Shown one piece after another: positions 44,562 through 59,000 of a stretch of 64,000 bases of DNA. Positions within the stretch are counted from its first letter, which is position 1. Every line of letters begins with the position of its first letter. Where the stretch lies: positions 31,386,914 through 31,450,913 of the forward strand of contig OY747711.1 of NCBI GenBank assembly GCA_963556495.2. The letters are read 5' to 3'. The stretch is from Valencia hispanica. Its lineage: Eukaryota; Chordata; Actinopteri; Cyprinodontiformes; Valenciidae. The position numbers and the translations under genes are program-made. The notes under the pieces were generated by a model. It was given only the letters and a program-made list of their open reading frames with translations, was not told where the DNA came from and did not search any database.

Positions 44562-44716
44562 CTCTGTTTTTTGAGTCCAGTTGTACATCCACATGATCCA
44601 GTGAGGTCAGCTCATCCCCCTCAGGGTTTGGGACAGCTATGGAGGTCACCGCAGGAATGACCTCTTGTTCTTTGTCAGGCTGCTCTGTGGTGTATGTGTT
44701 CATGCCTGGGATCTTT
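44562..44716 (-). CDS. sorcs1: sorcs1 exon: cytoplasmic tail
   Basis: The acceptor is ACCTGCAG and the donor is GTATCG. The 155 bases read KIPGMNTYTTEQPDKEQEVI, then PAVTSIAVPNPEGDELTSL and DHVDVQLDSKNR. The exon ends with one spare base, so another exon must follow. If the intron is retained, translation continues into it to a TAG at 44533-44535. Confidence 0.9.
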
Positions 44717-47700
44717 CTGCAGGTCGTTCAGAGTGGCAGAGGTTTAGAGTAAAAAAGAGGTACATTAATGGAAATCTGCCATCAGTTCTACTTCCACTAA
44801 TGCTTTCACTAGGCATAATGTGTCACACACTATTTTTAACTGTTAAAGATGGCGGAGGATTGTTTGATAGCTGGAAACTAGGGCGTTTTGCATTCCACTG
44901 GGCAACGCGCTCTCTCTCTTTCATATTGTTCACCTCAGTTTTCAATCAATTTTTCATCCCCTCTGATGCATCCCCAGTTCTGCCTAAAACTAACTTCTTG
45001 CATTTCTAATTTCGGATTTCTCCCTCATGAGCTTGTGCTGCAGCTGGTGCTGTGACATTTGGGGGGAGCTTAAGAAATTCAAAGTTGATTTCCTAATGTA
45101 GCAATTACAATCCTGAAAGTTGAAGTTAAAAAATGTTTCACTATAATGAGCAACATTTAGCGGAAATAGACCTTTCCCCCGTGAATGACATGGGATTTCT
45201 TGCAGCAGAGGATACTATTTACTGTATGTCCCTCACTGTATAATATATGTTGTCTCAGGACTTATCTCCTCAACCTTTACTGCCATTCTGCAAGAGTATG
45301 CCTCACCTTGAATGGCTGTGTTTAGCATTTCCGAAAGGTCAACCCTCACATTGTCAGTTAGATGAATATTGATAACTGCAGGACTCTGACACCCATTCAG
45401 CACTCTGGGAGAATTGATTAGACTGTCATTCCCTGTAATATTCCGCAGATTGAGACAGAGGGGAATTGTCTTATTCCTCTAGCTATTATTGTGCCATGGA
45501 TGTCCATAACTTGGAGATATATGGAGTCTAAATACATGTGGAAAGTTTCAGGGAGTTCAGAGGTGAGGAGCGCTTTTGCAGATAATGAAGGAAACTCTAA
45601 ACATTGCTGTGCAAACAGAAACAAGGTAAAAATAATTTGATCACATATTAGCTTTGCATTTTGCAAAATTTGTATTTTGTCAAAAGTACATCTTCCCTCC
45701 AAAGCATTCTATAGTGTATGTACTGTATCCAGTATACTGTACCTTTTAAATTTATATATTACAAAGATAGCCAATCCCATCAGCACCACTGACACGAGCA
45801 TGATGACTGCAGTGCCACTGTGCCCACTGTCACTCCCGTCCACAAGAGGAGCTTAACAGAGAATGAGTGATAAGATCAGTTATATGAACTGCAATTACAT
45901 AATATTTTATTTCATTTATTTATTTGAAAAAGTGAGATGTTACTAATATTTTATTTCAAGAAACAAGTTGAACAATTGAACAAGATGAACAGTTTGGGAT
46001 TTGTTTGTACATTAGGTAATGTGTGCAATTTTAAAGTGCATATCTTTATTTGCTTACTTTAAGCCCTCCAGCTATACCTAAAGGTGTCCTCTGAACACTG
46101 TTAAGCAATGACAGTCCAAACACATATGGGCAGCATCATTCTGGAATATTTGATGCAACAGAAGTGACTTACAGATTGAAGCAAACAAAAATAGAAAGTC
46201 TGGTGATGTTGTGAGAAAGCAACAAGATCTCTCCCTATAACACCGATAAAACGAAGTAGATGTCTTTAGACTTGGTGAAACTTTAAAAAATGCAACACTT
46301 TAACCATCAGAGGGCTGATGTAGAGAAGACCAACAGTTACAAAGAGAAATATGATGTTTTTCTTGAAATCAGAAGCTCAAACTCAATTATAGAGCTGTAT
46401 CATCCTGTAGAGTTGGGTCAACAGAATCATGGTGTAGCATTAAGCCAGCACCACATAAGGCTGCAAGCAAATTCAGTAGATTGCTCCTAACATCAGAGAG
46501 AACTGCACAAGCAACAAGTATTTTTTGAGTTTGGACACTCTTTATTGGAGTGTCATTTACTGTATCTGAGTAGAATGAGAGAGGGACAAATAGAAAAAAA
46601 AACGCTTGAATCTCACTCTGGAATAGTGAGAGTTGGCAACCGTTTAGCTTGCTAGCATCTCTAGAAATAGTGAAAAAACACTAAAAGGGATTAGCATCAT
46701 AGCTAGCATGTATACATTTTTAAAAAAATTCTCTATTTGTTTACCCAAAGGATTACAGGTATAAACTCATTTGTGTCCACATATAAGACACAACTTAGCG
46801 AAAAGAATCCACTTTGCTTGAAGTGGACACATGAATTATTGTTTCCGGACCACCAATATGATTACCAGAGATTTTTCTTTTAAAAAACTTAGCAATAAAA
46901 AGTTTGATACAGTAGAGAATAAACAGAGAGCATAATCCCAGCTAAATTTTTTTTCTTTCTCAAAAACATCACTTTCAAATTCTGTTCACCTTGACAGCTC
47001 TTTTGACTTGCACTTGTCGATTTCATTATATCAAACACAGCCTGCACAATATGCTGTCATAGTCAGGTGAAAGGACTGGACTAGAAATGAGTGAAACAGC
47101 AGTCCAAAGGCAAACTTTAAAAGACCTTGAGAAAGCTACAATAACTATTGGCTAAGACCCCTCTAAAAGTTTGGCTCTTTGAAGAGAATAAATAAGGCAA
47201 TAAAGGGGAATAGGGGGGTTAGGGAGGAAATACACGGGCAGACTTACCGGGAGACAGCCGTGTGGCATACACGTTCACCTGCAGCCCAGGTTTGATTGTG
47301 AACTTGATGAGATCCTGGTTCAGGGCACTCAGCAGAACCTGAGAAAGCTAGAAGGAGGAGGGAGCCGGAAGCAAAGAGGACTGTGTTAGCTGCAGTTGTC
47401 TACCAATAATCCACACTCATCAATATTTTACCCACAGTCATTTCCACCAACAGCATGAATTATGGATCGCAATTTCTGTTTCCTTCTAAAGAGGGGCAAA
47501 TCTTTAAGTGACACATGCAAAACCGGACCTGCCACACCAAAACCCAACAGGATTTAGGGACTTTCAGGCAAAAGGGCGTCCTGCTTGTGGCATAGCTGTG
47601 ACATTTAAAGTAATATTAATCTTTTTGCTACGTCTCCCACACAGGGAATTTTCTGTCTATACCTTCATCAGCGTAAGTATTCTAAAGAGAATGAGAATGA

Positions 47701-50058
47701 CTCATTTAAAAGTTCAACGAGGCAGTGTTATAGGAAATCAAACTATGTACTAATATCATAAAATAGCTGTTTTAATTTCTTCTCCCTTAAGTGGCAAAAG
47801 TTCCTCAGCTTTTCACACCTTGATGAAACAGTCATTTAACAGGGGACCAAAATGCCTTCCCAATGCATATTTGAGTCCTTAGCCATGCCTCACTAATTCT
47901 ATCTCACTCTTTCTCAAATCTTTCCACTGGTTAAAATTAGACTGCTCTACACAGCATGAATAATTACTTTTTGTTCTAGTGGCATATCAGGGTCAGTAAA
48001 TCTATTACACATTTTAATAAGCCCGCTCCACACATACATTCGCCACGCACATGTGTGCATGTGTGGGCATTCACTCACTTAATGCATCTACGCTGAAAGT
48101 CGTTCACTGGAGATGAGAGAACAGTGAACTGAAGATTTATTACCCTATTGTCTGTGAGGTTTTGCCAGGTAATCAGACAGGCTTTAGATAAATACATCTC
48201 TTTAATTCCCAATCCCAGCAGCCTGCCCCAGTTTGTCTCCCTTCTCGATGGTGCCAATTATATGATGCATCAATGTAATTAAATACCTATTAACTTAGTT
48301 CAAGACTGACTGTGAGCCACCAAAATCATGTTTACTCCCAACGAATAAATGAGCTTCCCTGTGCTGCGCTAAAACCCCCCCCAAAAAACAGCTTTATATT
48401 TTTGGTTACATGTCTTTAACAATTAACAAAATAATCAATTTTTAATAGTCTTCCTTTGCCATTAGAATATAGTACAAAAAAAATAATGTGCAATAGCTTT
48501 AAATAATCGTTTTCCTAATATTGTTTAAAGGCTCCGGCAAATTTAAAGTTGAAAAACTCATCAGGGTATATAATGGCTGGTTCTGTTTTGTGGGTGTCGT
48601 TTTAGGGGCAGGTGGTTTTATAAAGGATAGCATTGCCCTCTAGTGTTAAGTTAAAGTATTTGACTTTAAGCAGGAGTGGAGTCATGTAAAATGGATAAAA
48701 CAGTGAATTATTTGTCACTTTAGAACAAAGTATGCAAAAACAAAATATATTTTTATGACAGCTGTCAGAAAAAAAAAACCTGAGTTAATTAAGTTTGTGC
48801 AGCATGACTGATTGTAAACCCAGAAACATTAGGAAAGTAAGGGTTGAGTTCGGGTGCTTTCTGAGATCAGATGGATGTTCTTGCTTGCAGAGAACAATGA
48901 GCATATCGAAAACAAATTCTTCTTGTTCTTTGTGTGAACACTTAATGGACAGCAGCAGAGACTGTTTGCATGTTTTAGCCCAATTACTGCAAAAAATGTC
49001 CAGCCCTCTCTACAGCTGTTCTTTTCTGAGGCATGATATAACAGATTTTTTCCCCCTGCCCAGTGGCATCTATTTAGTTCACTGTGGCAATAAAAAACAC
49101 AATTGCTGGGACTTTAAGCTTGGCTGCTTCAGGTGATCAATCACAATGAGTATCATGCCTGTATTTATATTTGTCAAAGTTAACCTTACGAATGCATGGC
49201 AATATGTAGCAGATGTTACAGCTCAACATCCACTAAACACAATGATTATATAACTGAGAATATATCTGCATCATCATTGATGTATATCAACTCCAAAAAT
49301 ACATTTATTTTTAAAAAGCTTGCATTCAGTTAAGGATTACATTAAAGATAGCCATCTTCTTCTTCATCATCTTACTCTTCATCATTGTCATCAACTTCTT
49401 CGTCTTTTTCTGGAATAGCAGTTATAACTGTGGAAGCAGGTTTTTTCTTCTGATAACAGTTCAGACTGAGGTACCGTTTGCATACTGGGGATTAACCACA
49501 GCAATAAAACCACCAAAAGTTCAATAAAAATGAACATTCTGTCATTGCAAAGCAATGCTCTGCCAAACATTTGTAATTGGCTTTGTGCTAATGTTATAAT
49601 AATATATATCACCTGCTGTAGTGATAGGAAAAAGCTATTGCGGCAGGAACCCCTGACAGAATCTTTTTCCACAGCAGGACAGAGCATGGCACCACACTGA
49701 AAAGCCTGCGCCAGGAATGTCATAAAGAATATAACAATGAGCCACGGGTGCTGGCTTGCTTTTCAACTCACATCTGATCAAATGTCGCATATATACTCCA
49801 GAACAAATCAAATCCAGAATTCCTGTTCCAGAGTACCAGAAGATCAAATGTCAAAGCATAACTCCAGAGATAAGTGTGGGGGATGCTGAGAATTCTTGGT
49901 AGGTGGATGTTACATTTTAGTAGAAATTAAATTATGTAAAATGTAGGGAAAATCTAAAAACAAACTAACGTAGATGTCACGAGTTTCATAAGCTTGGATT
50001 TTTTACAAAAATGTATATTTTAATTGTGTAATGCTGAGATTTCCAAATTCTAACTCAC

Positions 50059-50090
<32 letters not shown>

Positions 50091-53000
50091 ATAATAATAA
50101 AACAACATACATTTATTATTATTTGTGGTGATTTTTTTGGGACATTTTACATTTGTTGCCTTTGATAAAGAATTGCCTGTAGCAGACACATAATAGGGTA
50201 TGTAAAAGATACACGTGCAGGTATCCAAATATTTAAGGAACAAATTAAATAATTCCAGTAAAAGATAACCTGGGTAAATAGAAAAAACAGTTTCCAAATG
50301 AGAATTTTATTTAAAGGTAAAAAGCTATCCAAATCTACCTGGCCTGAAGTGCAAAATGAAGCAGCCATCCTTAAAGCTGAGTTTAATTTCACAAGCCACA
50401 CACAAGTCTGACTAATGCCTGATGGTTACAGCCAACAATAATCACTTAAATAGAACCTGTACAACATGAAGCAGGCGAAAAGATCTTTAAAAGCAACACA
50501 TCCTGCTCTAAAGAATTTAAAGAACGAATATTACTTGGTCTGTAGAAGATTACAACGACACAAGGCTTTGGGACTCCATCAAACCACAGTGAGAGTCATT
50601 TTAGACAAATGGAAAATACATGGAACAGTGGTAAAACTTCCCAACCAGCCTACCAAAAGTCCACCCATAACAACTCATCCAGGAGATCACAATGAACCAA
50701 GAACAGCATCTAAACTGCAGGCCTCACTTGCGGTTTAGATGCTTATTGACCCATGAGTTCTACTCTCTACCAGAAAACCTCAAGGGGGAATAGCCTGTTT
50801 AGTTTGTTACACTGAGCTTAAACAAACTTCAAACATTCAACAGGGAAATGATATGAAGCACACTAGCAAGTCCACTTTTGCATAGCTCAAAAAAGCCAAA
50901 CTGAATCGGTCTGCCTGTCTGTCTTGGAATACCATGAAAACCGTATTGATATTTACCACAAGATTCTGAATAATCTATTGAGACAGTACCTGATCCAGGT
51001 GTGCCCACTTTTCAATCATGGCTCTGTCTCTTGACCTCCTCTCTGGTACAATGAAAACCTCAGCTGTAGTTGGTAAACCAGGAAGCACTGAGACCAGGAG
51101 TTGGTCCTCACTGATCCCTGTGACCTTTAATAACACCAATAATACAATGTCAGTAAATTCTTTAATTGACATAGTTCGAAGTAGAAGTCGTTGCTTCAGA
51201 CCCAAAAATAAGACAAGAGTTATGGGAGTCATCTGTACTACTGAGAAAAGGCTTTCTATGTTTTGCTTCACATATCATTTGCCTGTCAGGATGTAATTCC
51301 TAGATCAAGTGGAACATGGAAGCTCATTGTGACAGTTTTTGGTAAAGGCCGGGGCTTTTGTGCATTTATGCCATAACCAGTGGTGTACTGTCAGTTTCCT
51401 AGTACAGAGCTTGGTAAAATCTGACAGGACAGAAGGTCAAAGTGAATGTTTCATACTGAGGGCTACTGTTGGATATATATAGAACAGAGTATACAGGTCT
51501 TTTACATAACCTGCTGTGCAATGTCTTCAAGAGAAAACCAGACTCAATTTAACTGCAGTTAGGATCACTTTATTTGTGGTTTTGGGTGTTCTCACATCTG
51601 GATTTTATTTTTAATAGAACAAATGAGTTCCCAATGCTGTTAGCGGGTAATTTAAAAGCTTTTTACACTACTAACATTTGTATATCCTGCTACAGTCCAC
51701 TGGAATCCAGAAATTAATAATCATACAGCTACTGTCTAAATTTGAGGATTCAAATATTTTTGGCACATTACTAGACAAAGCCCTAAATACTAGGAATTTT
51801 TTCTATGCAAATAAATGGATCATCTCATGAGCCAGGGACTTCTAACAGCAATATACTACGACCTTTGTAACCCACCTGAATTATGCAGGTCTCCACAACT
51901 CTGGCAATGTCTTCTCTCCACTCAGGTACCCCAGGGTTCAACTCATCCAAATTAGAGGAAAAAACTAAAGGATGTGACCTGAAATAATCTGAAATACAAG
52001 AAAATACCTTTCACTCAGCCTCAAAAAGAAAAAAAAGGCAATTTTTCCATCCTAATCATTATTTTGGTTCAGTGACCTTCTCACTCAATTTTGAAAATCT
52101 GACCCCTCTGCATGTAACATCTCCAGGATGTAAACTCTATTTTTTGAGGTGTGGGTACAAAAGACAGTGAGGAGTTACAATGACAAAAGACACTGAACTC
52201 ACACTATTCACTGGAAGAAAATTAACTACTAATTAGTAGAGACTTGTTAGCCTTAAAACATCATGAGCTTCAATAAGGAACTTCAATAAATGGGGCTTCT
52301 TCATGTGAGTTTTATTTTTTTGGGAAACTTTTCAAATCTAATTAAACATGGAGGAAAAAAATATGATTTGAATCCGTAATTATTCTGAATGAAAGTAAAA
52401 TACAAAAAAATATTGCTTTGCTGTCACTGGCAGAAAAATTAAACCAGAAAAGTAGGTTTAAATGCTTGGCATGATTTAAATGAAATTTAAAGCTACATCA
52501 GAGTTTACTTCCACCACCAGAGGGCGACAGGAACACACAGGCAACAACAATTAAGACTGCCCTGTGAACTTTCATCATACATCAAATAATTTAATTCATA
52601 ATTTAAATCATTATGCCAAACTTCAGTTAAGGTTTGTTTCTAAAGATCTGAATTTGAGACAAGAATAAGTGAATAGCTGGGGTTATTTTGGTTAAAACTA
52701 TTATGAAACTATATTTTTCTGTTTGTTAGCTGCATGTGATGTTAGGAGTATGATACTTTGTTGAATAACTGGCTTTTTGGCTCTGTGGGCTACGCAGTTC
52801 CACAAGTTGTGCTGTCAAATTTCCTCCAGTTTACTTGTGAGAAAAATGAAAAGTATGTTGGAACTATTTGGCTGGGCAGTAAGTTGTCTGTAGCAACTGA
52901 CTAATGTATTGTATTTTAAACTAACTAAACTATCCTAACCACAACTCATATGCGGGTTGAGAAAGAAATGTCAAGCATAACTAAGAAAGCAAGCTTTAAT

Positions 53001-56000
53001 TTTACACCAAAACACAAAAATGTCACACACAAAAAACCTGTTGGGTTATTTCTTTTGGACATAGAGTTAATTGATCAGATAACCACATGAGTATGTTACA
53101 GTTGTCACGGTGTTTGATAGTGTTCAATTTTTGTATCATCATTTTTATTAAAATATTCTATACATATAGCTTAAAGTGTCTTTTAGAAAAACTCAAAATA
53201 ATGCTCAGATTTATACTGGAAAAGGTAAATTGGTAAATTTAACCCCAGGTGACTCAATTTACCTACCCTCTGACATGGCTCAACCTACCCTAAACTGGGG
53301 TCATTTTAGCTGCTAGACCACATTTTTTTCAAGGAGTTTTTTTTTTCTTATGTCATGGATACATTCTTAGCATTTCTACTACAATGAAACATCCTCAAAT
53401 AAAGTTAAACATTTTTCTATTAGTTCTTGCTTGCCTAGAGTACAGCTTAAGTAAAAGACAATAGCTCAATTTACCTCACTCTCCTGTAAGAAATGTAATG
53501 TAAGAACTCTTTCTAGCATAAACAAAGATAAATTATAAATTTTATTACCATAGACTGCCACCCTGATTTGGTCCTGATGGACAGTATTACCAGCCAAAGC
53601 CTGAACAGTAAGAGTATGACTTCCCTCCTTAGAGAAAGTGAAGGTGATTGCTGCATCAAGGGTCACAACTGGCTGCAAGACAATGGGACGTAATATGTAA
53701 TTCTCTGTCTCAGACAGAATTGCCTGGAGTTAGATAAAAATGGCTTACCTCTGTCTTATTATCAAACCACCAGAAATATGTGACTGTTCCCACACTACTT
53801 GGGCGAAGTGTTGTTGTGAAATTCACTGCTTTGTTCTTAATGACCACCAAAGGAGCTGAAAGTTGCACCTGCTCGAGCTGACCTTTAGAGAAAAAAACAT
53901 TAAGTGTGAAGTCACACCTTTTTATTAAAACAGAGCTAAATATAATACTTCCCTGGTGCTCCAAAACTTCAACAGATGAAATGTTAGTCATATTTGGCAC
54001 AGCAGAGACCAAGTGGAACCCACTAAAATTGACAATACTAAAAACCACAACAGCAAATTTATTTTAAATTGATCAGTGGGGCTCTGTGGTAGTAAGGTAA
54101 TACATATGGCAGTCAATTTTCCTGCTACACCGGATATTGGATTAAAGTACTGGGAAAAAAAGCTACAGTTATATCCTTGATTAACTATAGTAAAGGGTGC
54201 AGTGAAAAAGTATTTTTCCTCCAACAGATTCCTTATGTTAACCATTTCTTGTTGCATTTGAATGGCTCAGATTATCTAAAGTATCTTTTTATCCAATGAA
54301 GATAACCTAAGAAAACACAGAATGAAGTTGTCAAATGATTGCATTCAATAAGAGAAAAAAACATCCAAACCAATCTCTCTACACATGAAACAGCAATTGC
54401 CCCCTAAACTGAATGACTGACTGTGCTAACATTTGCAGAAACAACTACCATCAAGTCATTGTGAGACTGGCAATGAGTCTTTTACATCAGTGTTTCCCAA
54501 CTCTGGTCCTCAAGGCACACTGCCCTGTGTTACAGCAGAATTTCAAGGTTATGTGAATTAATTCATTAATTACATATTAGTAATAACATCTAGGGTCTAT
54601 GGCATATTAAGAGATCATTAGACGTCAGTAAAGAGGCCTTTCATCTTGTCTTCTCTAACTGCACAATGAGAAGTGTTTTGGTTAACCTTGCAATGAAGAC
54701 GTAACATTGTGGGGACTGAAGGCTGAAGCTGCCAACAGAGAAGGCAGACATGATCTGGGATGCGAGATAGTTCGAGCGATGGCCTAGACAAGCTTATGTA
54801 CAAGACTGACCATAATAAATATAAGGAAAACGCCGATCCAGACTCTAGCCTCATCCTTATGAAAAGGAAGAAGATTTTTTTTTCAATTACATCTGCATAT
54901 TTTAAACATTTTAAACTGCATAAGTAAAAAATCTAAAACGTGCAGGGCAGTGTGGCTTGAGGACCAGGATCGAAAAACATTATTTTACATCACTGTGCAG
55001 GAATTTTGGCTCACTGTTCTTCACAGAATCGTTTTCATTCAGTCACACTGGATGAGTTTTAAGCAGGAATGGCCTGTTTAAAGTCATACCACAGCATCTC
55101 AATCAGATTTAAGTTCAGAATTTGACTACGTCATTCCAAGTTATTGACTTTATTTATTCATAGTCCCAACCCATAATCCAAGTGCACCTGAGCTTTGGGA
55201 TATCCTCGTAAACCTGTTCCATCGATTTCACCAAGTCTTCCAGATACTGATGAAGGACAGCTAACCCAGACCATCATACTTCCACCACTATGCTTGACAG
55301 TTTTTTTGTTTTGTTATTTTGAAATGGTAAGTTAGTTTCACCCAATACGTAATGCCATCTTTGAAAAAGTTACAATTTGGTCTCAATCGACATAATATTT
55401 TCCCATCAAAAACACTGATCTTAATTTAGGCAAGTGCGGCCTGCAGTGCTTTATATGTTGTTCTGGGTTCTTTGTGATCTCTTGAATGAGTCGTCAGCAT
55501 GCTTTTGGAGTCATTTTGGTAGACTGGCATCTCATTGGATATTTTACCACCTGTTCCAAACTGATAAATGTTTCTTTTATTTGTAATATGTCATTTTAAC
55601 CAGTGCTGGATGTGTTGCATTTAAAGACTTTTAGCCTACTTCATGTTGTCTGAAAGGTTCTATTTAAGTGATGTCCTGATTTTACGAGTTATCAGTCCTA
55701 GGTGCAGTTACTTTACTAGCTTTCTAAAGAAGTTTGGATAAATTCTAATGCTATAGCAGTAATTTTCAAATGACCAACTTGGTTTAGACTTACAGGACAC
55801 GTGGAGATAGAGGAAGACCCTGTCAAAGCCAAGATGGTTACTTGCTGTAGCTGAAACTTGATAGATTCCAACTTTATTGTAGATGTGCTTGACCCCGTCA
55901 TCAATGGAGCTGATGTTAATGTAAGATATGGCAGTTCCATCACCGAAGTCCACTGTTATACTTGTCATGGAGCTGAGACCCTTAAAAAAAAAAGACGCTG

Positions 56001-59000
56001 TCATCCATCCTTGTTCCCTCCTCCGTGCAGTCACTGATTCATAGCAGGAGCACTTTCTATAAAAGCTACAAGAACAAGGTCATGTTGTAAATCACGTCAA
56101 TGCATATTTATTTGATACGCCAGCGCTATAGCCATTGTGACAGCATCTTTGATTCACACCACATTAAATAAAAACATGCAGTATGTGAGTAATACCCCTT
56201 TAGGTGAATTGTGACGTGTGGTAAAAGCAAATTGCAAAGGCATTCTTGTAACACACTCCCCTGAAATGCTATGGTAAACAGTGAATGTTGAGCTTAGGTA
56301 ATTGCAACCAGATATGTTTGCCTTCAGACTCTAAAGCGAAAGGCTTTATAGCTGGAAGGCTTATTGTTATGTAGTCTGTTACAATCTCTTGCAAACATAT
56401 TCATAGGCCCTCAACTTCTTCACATTTCACCCCGTTAAGACAATAAACTTATAGATAGATTTTATACAAGAGATCAACACTACCAGAGTAGTGCTTAAAT
56501 GTGACATGGTAGAAATGTGAAATGGTAAAAAAAAGGATACCTTTTTCAAAGGTAAAAAAAAGAAGAAAATCTACGAACTGTGCCCTGATTTCTATTCAGG
56601 CCCCTTAAGTAAAAACTTTTGAGAACCACCTTTTATTGCAATCACAATTAGAAATAATCTTAAAAAATCTACTGACTGATTTTTTGTCCATTTTTCTTTG
56701 CTAAATAGTTTAAAGGGATATTCCACTCCGAAGTGACATTTAGTCTTTTGCTATCTTCCTCAGGGTTAGATAGGTGAGAAAAAGCATTTTGTAACCACCC
56801 CAGTCATTCTCCTAATCTGGCAGCAGTTTGTTTGCTTTAGCTTAGCATAAACAATGTAAGAGAATGGTAACAGCTACCATTTCGTGTGGAAAAGTCATGA
56901 AAATTACTCAACAATGATCCTATATATTCCTGTTGACCTCAATAACTATATTGATTGGAAATGACAATAAGTAACATGAAGGAATTACAGGAGCCAACTT
57001 AGAATTAGCACTACATTACGACAAAGCACCGTTGTAAGCCGCTGCTTCAAGACGCAAGGGCATGACATAATGTTCAGAAGAGCTGTATGTACACTGAGAT
57101 TAAACTTCAAGAATGGACTCTGTTACTCATCAGCTGTTTTTCTAAAGGCAATTAGTTGATTTGGACTTTTTATAGTGATATTATAGTAAATAGAGCTGAA
57201 TACAAACACGTTAGAATTTTTCAAATGTTGAATTTTTTTAATGAAAAAGATGTACTCTTTTTCATCCACTTCAAATGAATCTACTATTTTGTGTTGGTCT
57301 GTCATACTATAAGATCCCAATTACATACACTGATGTTTGTGCTCATAATATAGAAAAATAAAGGGTTCTATAGGAATGAATACGTCTGCAAGGCACTCTA
57401 AGTCTAGCCATATAAATATAACCTTTTTTCTTACACCTAACAATTCTGTGGCTGAAAAATATAGTTGCAAGGGAAAACAAGATATATTAGAACAATCTTT
57501 ATTTTGTTCATTGTAGTTGGTAATGTTATGTTGCTTAACTCTATTTTTCTAAAATTAATAACACCATGTCTTGACAACCAATATATGAACATTTTCCCCA
57601 GGTTTTTAATGACTGGAGCAGTTCTCTCCATCACACACTCCCTGCTCCCTGCAGCGCCTCTTCTTTCTAGCATCTATCTTGCTCACATCAAGTGTAAAAT
57701 TTAAGGCTGTTTTTTTTCTTTTGTAAAAATTGGCACACAGTCAGCAGTGAATTGCTTACTGCGGGTCTTAAAACAAAAATCACAGGGTGTGAATCATTTA
57801 AATACACTTCCCCTGTGTTCTGAAATAGGAGCACAGTAGGAAATTATACCCGCCTCTGGCCAAAGATAATGCAACAAGGCCAGACTTGAAAATCCGCTTT
57901 CATTCACTAATTCATCACTAAAACTATCTAGTTACTTGTGATCTAAGTTTCCTAACTCAAAAGAAGAGGGGAAAAAATCAGTTTGCATCACTGCCTCTGT
58001 TGTTAGCTGATTTAAATATTTGATCTTACCCAGGATTTTAACTCTTGTCTCATGAATGAAATTCTTAGGGTTTAGATATTAATCCACAATAATATGCTCC
58101 TACAGGGATGTGGGGAAGGCTTTATGAGACACTAAGTAGAACTATTGTTGTTGTTTCATGCTTAAACATTTTCTTTCCAACATACCAACATGAAAACGCA
58201 GAGTTAAGCATAAAGTATCGTAAAATCTGGTATTTATTGTTAACCTATTATTGCATTTTCAAACACTGCACTACATCATTTTGTAACAGATGGACCACTG
58301 TAAACTTGAGCTGAAAAGTGAGTTAATTAGATTGCTTTTATCTATATACTGTACTAATGAAATTATTATTTGATGTCATTTTTAATTGGGCCTATTGCAG
58401 AACTTCTTGGCTTCATTTCCACAGTCAATATTTTAAATTCGGGTAAACATGGCTTTCAATCATCTTTCCTTTTCTAACCTGTTCTATGTTTTTTTCTAAT
58501 ATTAGGAAAGTGATATGTGAAGTGTGTAGTGCTGCTTCTTTTTTTCCCTAATGAAATCATCACCTCTTCCAGAAAGACCAAGAAGGTGACATTCCTTCCC
58601 AGCTTTGCTACAAACGTTCCTTCGCTGGTGAAGAGCTGGAGACCCCTGGGAGCCTGGCTGGGACACTTTTGTTGCCTGGGGCTGTACTTTAACAGACTTC
58701 CCTCAGTGCAGTTGTTCGACAGAGCCTTACGATATCTGGAATGAAATTAAAAACAGAAGCACTTCTAAATGCTGTGAGTGAAAAACAGAAAAATAACGAA
58801 CCGAAATTGGGAAAAATGAGGGTAAGGTATGACAAATAAAATTGAAAGGTAAAATACATTCATGTTCATTTAAATTGTGTGATATTTAGTTTAATCCCTT
58901 TTTTGTTGTTTAGTTTACATTTTTTTATTGAGATATGCAACATAATCTAAAAACAACAGAGTCTGGTGTAATTCATAGCTATTAATTAAAATAAATATTA

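Noticed and set aside
48795..49136. 113-codon frame with many cysteines in the SORCS1 intron
   Set aside because: No recognised domain, no conserved motif and no promoter context; length is within chance for this much AT-rich DNA.
58517..58744. Open frame of 75 codons on the + strand
   Set aside because: It is the complement of the sorcs1 exon 58564-58735, whose own frame, splice sites and homology are clear.
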